A stretch of 10,418 nt of DNA, taken from positions 1 to 10,418 of the forward strand of contig JAMPXR010000047.1 in the NCBI GenBank assembly GCA_023701085.1, in the 5' to 3' direction. The DNA comes from Ramlibacter sp. Its GTDB lineage: Bacteria; Pseudomonadota; Gammaproteobacteria; Burkholderiales; Burkholderiaceae_C. Below are positions 6,211 through 10,418 of the stretch, in pieces (position 1 is the first letter of the stretch; each line of letters begins with the position of its first letter). The notes under the pieces are model-generated. The model was not told the origin of the DNA. It searched no databases and saw only the letters and a program-made list of their open reading frames with translations. The position numbers and the translations under genes are program-made.

Positions 6211-8294
6211 TGATGCGCGCCGGCGCGCCCCCGCGTGGCGCTGACGTTTCTGCGCGTGGGAGCGAGAGGGCACGGCCCGAATCCGCGGGTGACGACCTCG
6301 AGGGACCGGTGGCCCACGCGTTCGCGCCGGGCGGTGTGCTGTCGCGCGCGGCCGCGCAGTTCCGGCCCCGCGGCGGCCAGACCGACATGGCGCTGGCCGT
6401 GGCGCGCACCATCCGCAGCGGCGGCGCGCTGGTGGTCGAAGCGGGCACCGGCGTCGGCAAGACCTTCTCCTATCTCGTCCCGGCGCTGCTCAGCGGCGAG
6501 CGCGTCCTGCTGTCCACCGCCACCAAGACCCTGCAGGACCAGCTGTTCGGCCGCGACCTGCCGCGGCTGGTGGAAGTGCTCGGCTTGCCGGTGCGCACCG
6601 CCTTGCTCAAGGGCCGCGCCAGTTATCTTTGCCTGCACCGGATGGAAACGGCGCGCCAGGGCGCACTGCCCGATCGTGCGTCGCTGCGCACATTGGCCCG
6701 GATCGAGCAATGGGCGCAGACGACCCGCACCGGGGATCTCGCCGAGTTGGCCGAGCTGGACGAGCGTTCCGCCGTGATCGCGCTGGTGACCTCCACGCGC
6801 GAGAACTGCCTGGGCGCCCAGTGCCCGAAGTTCCGCGCTTGCCACGTGAACCAGGCGCGCCGCGAAGCCCTGGGCGCCGACGTGGTGGTGGTCAATCACC
6901 ACCTGTTCTTTGCCGACCTCGCGGTGCGCGAATCCGGCATGGCGGAATTGCTGCCCACCGTGCGCGTGGCGATCTTCGATGAGGCGCACCAGCTCAACGA
7001 AACCGGTGTGCAGTTCCTGGGCGAGCACCTCACCACCGGGCAGCTGCTGGACCTGGCGCGCGACCTGCTGGGCGCCGGGCTGCAACTGGCCCGCGGCCTG
7101 GCCGACTGGCAGCAGCTGGCTTCCGGGCTGGAGCGCGCGACGCGCGAGCTGCGGCTGGTGGTGGGCAGGAACGCGCCGGGCGCTCGGCTGCGCTGGGTCG
7201 ACGAAGCGCCCGGCCAGGTGGAGGCCCGCGACTGGCGGGAGGCGCTGGAACAGTTGCAGCTCGCCTGCTCGCAGGCCATGGCGGCCCTGGACACGGTCAG
7301 CGAGATCGCGCCCGACTTTGCCCGCCTGCTGGAGCGCGCCGGTGACCTCGCGCGGCGCATCGAGCGTTTCGCCGGCGGCTGCGAACCCGGCGCCGTGCGC
7401 TGGGTGGACGTGGGCGCGCAGCTGCGCCTGGTCGAGTCGCCCCTGGACATCGCCGAAGCGGTCCAGCACAAGCTGCTGGGCGCCGGTCAGGAAGAGGACG
7501 ACGGCCGCGCCTGGATCTTCACTTCGGCCACGCTGGGCGACGATGCGCGCCTGTCGTGGTTCACCGAGCCCTGCGGCCTGGGCGAGGCCGAGGTGCTGCG
7601 CGTGGGCAGCCCGTTCGACTACGCGACGCAGGCGGCGGTCTACGTGCCGCGTCACCTGCCCAAGCCCGGCGATCCGGCGCACAGCGCCGCGGTGGCGGCC
7701 CTTGCGGCCGAGGCGGCGCTGCGGCTGGGGGGCAGGACCATGGTCCTGACCACGACGCTGAGGGCCTTGCGGGCCATCGGGGAAGGCTTGCAACGCCACT
7801 TCGAGGCCGAGGGCGAGATGGAAGTGCTGGTGCAGGGCCAGTGGCCCAAGCGCCGCCTGATCGAACGCTTCCGCGAGGGCGCTTCGGATGGCCGTCCCGG
7901 CTGCGTGCTGGTGGCTTCCGCCTCGTTCTGGGAGGGGGTGGACGTGCCCGGCGAAGCCCTGCAGCTGGTGATCATCGACAAGCTGCCGTTTCCGCCGCCG
8001 GGCGACCCGCTGGTGGAAGCGCGGGCGCAGCGCCTTCAGTCCCAGGGACGCAGCGCTTTCAACGACTACTTCGTGCCGGAGGCGGCCGTGGCGCTCAAGC
8101 AGGGGGCGGGACGTTTGATCCGGCGTGAAACCGACCGGGGCGTGCTCGTGGTGTGCGACACGCGGCTGGCCAGCATGGGCTATGGCCGACGGCTGCTGGC
8201 CGCGCTGCCGGCGATGCGCGCGCTCGGATCGAAAGAGGAGTTCCTGGAAGCGCTGGCGCGCCTGGGCGCCGCGGCGGATGTCAGCGTGCCCTGA
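6210..8294 (+). CDS. yoaA: DinG/YoaA-family iron-sulphur DNA helicase
   Basis: The 694-residue protein is a superfamily 2, XPD-like 5'-3' DNA helicase. Walker A is EAGTGVGKT at 77-85 (K84). Four cysteines, C141, C200, C205 and C211, sit where DinG and YoaA bind a 4Fe-4S cluster. VVNHHLFFADL is at 227-237 and the DEAH box at 257-260. In the second RecA-like domain lie FTSATL 437-442, SFWEGVD 572-578 and QGAGRLIRR 631-639. No exonuclease domain is fused, unlike Firmicute DinG. Family members unwind R-loops, D-loops and stalled forks, and YoaA works with the HolC polymerase subunit in E. coli. I favour YoaA on length and lineage; DinG is the alternative. The first 34 residues are low-complexity; GTG 6309 (residue 34) is a possible later start, but the TGATG overlap favours 6210. 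Confidence 0.93.
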   Translation: MMRAGAPPRGADVSARGSERARPESAGDDLEGPVAHAFAPGGVLSRAAAQFRPRGGQTDMALAVARTIRSGGALVVEAGTGVGKTFSYLVPALLSGERVLLSTATKTLQDQLFGRDLPRLVEVLGLPVRTALLKGRASYLCLHRMETARQGALPDRASLRTLARIEQWAQTTRTGDLAELAELDERSAVIALVTSTRENCLGAQCPKFRACHVNQARREALGADVVVVNHHLFFADLAVRESGMAELLPTVRVAIFDEAHQLNETGVQFLGEHLTTGQLLDLARDLLGAGLQLARGLADWQQLASGLERATRELRLVVGRNAPGARLRWVDEAPGQVEARDWREALEQLQLACSQAMAALDTVSEIAPDFARLLERAGDLARRIERFAGGCEPGAVRWVDVGAQLRLVESPLDIAEAVQHKLLGAGQEEDDGRAWIFTSATLGDDARLSWFTEPCGLGEAEVLRVGSPFDYATQAAVYVPRHLPKPGDPAHSAAVAALAAEAALRLGGRTMVLTTTLRALRAIGEGLQRHFEAEGEMEVLVQGQWPKRRLIERFREGASDGRPGCVLVASASFWEGVDVPGEALQLVIIDKLPFPPPGDPLVEARAQRLQSQGRSAFNDYFVPEAAVALKQGAGRLIRRETDRGVLVVCDTRLASMGYGRRLLAALPAMRALGSKEEFLEALARLGAAADVSVP

Positions 8295-8303
8295 GGCGCG
8301 CCT

Positions 8304-9110
8304 TCACCAGAGCTTCCACCAGGGGCTGTCCTGGCCGGACTTGGCGCCGCGGCTCAGGTACTCGCTTTGCGGATAGGACTTCTCCATGACGCGCCGCGTG
8401 TCGTCGCGCAACTGGGTCAGGCCCAGCGCGTCGTAGGAGCGCAGCAGGATGAACAGGGCCTCCTCCAGCGCGGGCACGTCCTGGTAATCGGTCAAGGCGC
8501 TCTGCGCGCGGTTGACCGCGGCCACGTAGGCGCCCCGGCTGAAATAGAAGCGGGCCACATGCACCTCGTACTGGGCCAGCGAGTTGACGATGTACGTCAT
8601 GCGCGACCGCGCGTCGGAGGCGTAACGCGAATCCGGGTAGCGGGTCGCCAGTTCCTTGAAGGCCTCGAACGACTCCTTGGCCGCTTTCTGGTCGCGTTCG
8701 GACAGGTCCTGCCGGGACAGGAAGGCGAACATGCCCAGGTTGTCGTTGAAGTTGACGATGCCCTTGAGGTAGAGCGCGTAATCGATCGCGGGACTGGACG
8801 GATGCAGCTTCATGAAGCGATCCAGCGTGGCCAGCGCCTGCGCCTGTTCGCCGGCCTTGTAATGGGCGTAGGCCTTTTCCAGCTGCGCCTGCTGGGCCAG
8901 CGGCGTGCCGGCGGCCCGGCCCTCGAGCTTCTCGAACAGCGGGATGGCCTTGTCGTAGGCGCCCGAGCTCAACTCGTCCTTGGCCTCGGCATAGATCTTG
9001 TTCGGGCTCCAGCTGGCGGTCTTGTCGTCGGGCGTCGATGAGCAGGCGGCCAGCAACGCCGAAGCGGCAATCGCCATGGCGGGTAGAACCGATAATTTGG
9101 CTCGACGCAT
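8304..9110 (-). CDS. bamD: Outer membrane protein assembly factor BamD (lipoprotein)
   Basis: The 268-residue protein starts with a lipoprotein signal: MRRAK, a hydrophobic segment, and the lipobox LLAAC ending at C23. The following serine favours sorting to the outer membrane. The rest is tetratricopeptide-like helices, starting with PNKIYAEAKDELSSGAYDKAIPLFEKLE and including the family-typical YLKGIVNFNDN, AAKESFEAFKELATRYPDSRYASDARSRM and NSLAQYEVHVARFYFSRGAYVAAVNRAQ. These match BamD/ComL. BamD is the essential scaffold lipoprotein that links BamA to BamC and BamE and recognises substrate signals in beta-barrel assembly. The length is slightly above E. coli BamD (245). The gene converges on the helicase gene with nine bases between stops, and diverges from rluD. 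Confidence 0.96.
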   Translation of the reverse strand: MRRAKLSVLPAMAIAASALLAACSSTPDDKTASWSPNKIYAEAKDELSSGAYDKAIPLFEKLEGRAAGTPLAQQAQLEKAYAHYKAGEQAQALATLDRFMKLHPSSPAIDYALYLKGIVNFNDNLGMFAFLSRQDLSERDQKAAKESFEAFKELATRYPDSRYASDARSRMTYIVNSLAQYEVHVARFYFSRGAYVAAVNRAQSALTDYQDVPALEEALFILLRSYDALGLTQLRDDTRRVMEKSYPQSEYLSRGAKSGQDSPWWKLW

Positions 9111-10162
9111 TGAACTCGACTTTCTTGGAACAGGACAAATTCATTATATCGACCGACCCCGCGCGGACGCAGGCGCAGCCGGGGCTGGAGGACGCCCTGG
9201 ACAGCGGCCCCGACGCCGAGCTGCGCTCCTTCGTGATCGACGCCGCGCAGCATGGCGAGCGGCTCGACAAGGCCCTGGGGGCGCTGGTGCCCGAATTCTC
9301 GCGCAGCTACCTGCAGCAGCTGGTCGAAGCCGGGGCGGTGTCGCTCAACGGGGCGGCCGCGACCCGGTCGGCCCATAAAGTCAAGGCCGGCGACCGCGGC
9401 GAGGTCGAGCTGCGGCCCACGCCGCAAAGCCAGGCGTTCCGTCCGGAAACCATCGCCCTGAACGTGGTGTTCGAAGATGAGCATCTGCTGGTGGTCGACA
9501 AGCCCGCCGGGCTGGTGGTGCATCCGGCGCCGGGCCACTGGAGCGGCACGCTGCTCAATGGCTTGCTGGGCCGCGACGCCGGCGCGATGCTGCTGCCGCG
9601 CGCGGGCATCGTGCACCGGCTGGACAAGGACACCAGCGGCCTGATGGTGGTGGCCCGCACGCGGACCATGATGGACGAACTGGTGCGGCGCATCGCGGCG
9701 CGCGCGGTGGAGCGCCAGTACGTCGCGCTGGCGCACCGCCCCTGGGAAGGCGCGCCCTCGCGGCATGTCGAAGCGCCGATCGGACGCGATCCGCGCAACC
9801 GGCTGCGCATGGCGGTGGTGGACGGCGGCAAGCCGGCGTCCACCGCGCTCGAACTGCTGCAAAACGGGGAGCAGGGATGCTGGGTTCGCGCCACGCTGGG
9901 CACCGGCCGCACGCACCAGATCCGCGTGCACATGGCCCATGTCGGGCATCCGCTGGTGGCGGACGAGCTCTATGGGGGCGCCCCGGCCGCCGGGCTGGCC
10001 CGCCAGGCGCTGCACGCGTACCGGCTCGCCTTCGAGCATCCGGCCACCGGCCGGCCGCTCGAGTTTCACGCCCCGTTACCCGCCGATCTGCGGCGTGCGC
10101 TGGCCGCCTGGGGGCTGCGTTACAATGACCCGGAATGGCTTACGAGCCACGCCCCCGGCTAG
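9110..10162 (+). CDS. rluD: 23S rRNA pseudouridine synthase RluD
   Basis: The protein has an N-terminal S4 RNA-binding domain (GERLDKALGALVPEFSRSYL…VSLNG) followed by the RluA-type pseudouridine synthase domain. The catalytic motif GIVHRLDKDTSGLMVVA has its aspartate at codon 9623-9625. LLVVDKPAGLVVHPAPGHWSGTLLN precedes it, and GTGRTHQIRVHMAHVGHPLVADELYGG follows. RluD modifies U1911, U1915 and U1917 (E. coli numbering) in helix 69 of the large-subunit rRNA. The start is uncertain. TTG 9110 gives 350 residues, TTG 9125 gives 345, and AGGA at 9132-9135 is well placed only for a rare ATT at 9143. Domain homology begins around 9220, so none of these affects the call. Confidence 0.94.
   Translation: MNSTFLEQDKFIISTDPARTQAQPGLEDALDSGPDAELRSFVIDAAQHGERLDKALGALVPEFSRSYLQQLVEAGAVSLNGAAATRSAHKVKAGDRGEVELRPTPQSQAFRPETIALNVVFEDEHLLVVDKPAGLVVHPAPGHWSGTLLNGLLGRDAGAMLLPRAGIVHRLDKDTSGLMVVARTRTMMDELVRRIAARAVERQYVALAHRPWEGAPSRHVEAPIGRDPRNRLRMAVVDGGKPASTALELLQNGEQGCWVRATLGTGRTHQIRVHMAHVGHPLVADELYGGAPAAGLARQALHAYRLAFEHPATGRPLEFHAPLPADLRRALAAWGLRYNDPEWLTSHAPG
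9143..9148 (-). promoter_or_regulatory. Candidate -10 box of the bamD promoter
   Basis: On the - strand this hexamer reads TATAAT, a perfect sigma-70 -10 consensus. It is 33 bases from the bamD ATG and would start transcription near 9136, leaving a leader of about 26 bases. No good -35 is visible 16-18 bp further upstream, where the sequence is GC-rich. It lies inside the N-terminal coding part of rluD if rluD starts at 9110 or 9125. Confidence 0.5.
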
Positions 10163-10240
10163 CCCGCGGTGGCATGCGCCGCGCACCTGAGTTGGCCGCG
10201 TCGCAGCGGTGAAATCGCCCCTGTTTAGCCCATGATTTGC

Positions 10241-10259
10241 GCGCCGGATGGCGCCTTTT
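10241..10259 (+). terminator. Short intrinsic terminator after rluD / before scpB
   Basis: GCGCC 10241-10245 pairs with GGCGC 10250-10254 around GGAT, followed by C and TTTT (10256-10259). The stem is short and the T-tract minimal, so it would be a modest Rho-independent terminator for rluD. It stands only 17 bases before the scpB ATG, which would also allow an attenuator role if scpB is transcribed from upstream. The rest of the 114-base spacer shows no gene. Confidence 0.5.
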
Positions 10260-10276
10260 CCCGGAACGGCAAGACC

Positions 10277-10418
10277 ATGAATACGACGGATGCCATGCGC
10301 GTCCTCGAAACCGCCTTGATCTGCTCGCCGCAGCCTTTGCCGGTTCGCGAGCTGCGGGTCCTGTTCAACGACGAACTGGGCGCCGACACGATCAAGTCGC
10401 TGCTCGCGGACCTCCAGA
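10277..10418 (+). CDS. scpB: Segregation and condensation protein B, N-terminus (partial)
   Basis: The frame starts at ATG 10277 and runs off the window after 47 complete codons. The peptide MNTTDAMRVLETALICSPQ, then LPVRELRVLFNDELGADTIKSLLADLQ, matches the opening winged-helix domain of ScpB, where 'LETALI…PLP' and 'LF…ELGADTI..LL..L' are family features. ScpB dimers bind the kleisin ScpA and with SMC form the bacterial condensin that compacts and segregates chromosomes in the nucleoid. No strong Shine-Dalgarno sequence is present; GGAA at 10262-10265 lies rather far upstream. Identification from the N-terminus alone is good but not absolute. Confidence 0.85.
   Translation, partial: MNTTDAMRVLETALICSPQPLPVRELRVLFNDELGADTIKSLLADLQ

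Noticed and set aside
5961..7799. A 612-codon open frame on the - strand across the helicase gene
   Set aside because: Antisense shadow rich in His, Gln, Arg and Gly. It would cover the whole DUF465 gene and most of the helicase gene.
9038..9109. ATG 9038 as the rluD start
   Set aside because: It would overlap bamD's signal-peptide codons by 73 bases, has no ribosome-binding site, and the added residues (MSRRPATPKRQ…) do not resemble RluD.
1..10418. Mobile element, prophage, CRISPR, tRNA/rRNA or defence system
   Set aside because: No transposase or integrase motif, no regularly spaced direct repeats, no tRNA-like or rRNA-like stretch, and no toxin/nuclease cluster seen; gene content is core metabolism and housekeeping.

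Overview
The window is GC-rich, densely coded bacterial chromosome. The odhB/lpdA/zapE arrangement, the lpdA insert before its redox disulphide, the bamD|rluD divergence and the intergenic 'CCCACCCCCGAAGC…TTCGG…' repeats point to a betaproteobacterium of the Burkholderiales, most likely Comamonadaceae (Ramlibacter/Variovorax-like). That placement is inferred from recognised protein families and remembered sequence style; no search was run.

Left part (1-4444, + strand): the end of the 2-oxoglutarate dehydrogenase E1 gene (sucA/odhA), then E2 (sucB/odhB), E3 (lpdA) and the ZapE/AFG1-type ATPase, all co-oriented. The first three encode the complete 2-oxoglutarate dehydrogenase complex of the TCA cycle. 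A strong hairpin lies between sucA and sucB. A composite three-hairpin repeat lies between sucB and lpdA. A seven-codon minicistron overlaps the zapE start.

Middle part (4445-5935): a shortened copy of the same repeat abuts the start of a small exported, very charged coiled-coil protein of unknown function. That gene converges on a PP2C-type Ser/Thr phosphatase gene on the - strand, with a GC hairpin in the 18-bp gap.

The 115-bp divergent spacer 5892-6006 is an AT-rich island. It has overlapping candidate promoters for both directions and a perfect 8-bp inverted repeat near the predicted start of the phosphatase transcript.

Right part (6007-10418): a small DUF465/YdcH-like protein is coupled by a TGATG overlap to a DinG/YoaA-type iron-sulphur DNA helicase. 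The helicase converges, 9 bp apart, on bamD (outer-membrane assembly lipoprotein, - strand). bamD diverges from rluD (23S rRNA pseudouridine synthase), whose start lies at or just beyond the bamD start. A short terminator-like hairpin follows rluD, then the 5' end of scpB (chromosome segregation) runs off the window.

Most of the window is core housekeeping sequence, and I see no phage, CRISPR, insertion sequence, tRNA or rRNA. No stretch above 300 bases lacks a gene. The parts worth a second look are the small regulatory architectures (repeat elements, minicistron, divergent promoter/palindrome) and the uncharacterised exported protein. I do not see convincing evidence of a wholly new multi-gene system.
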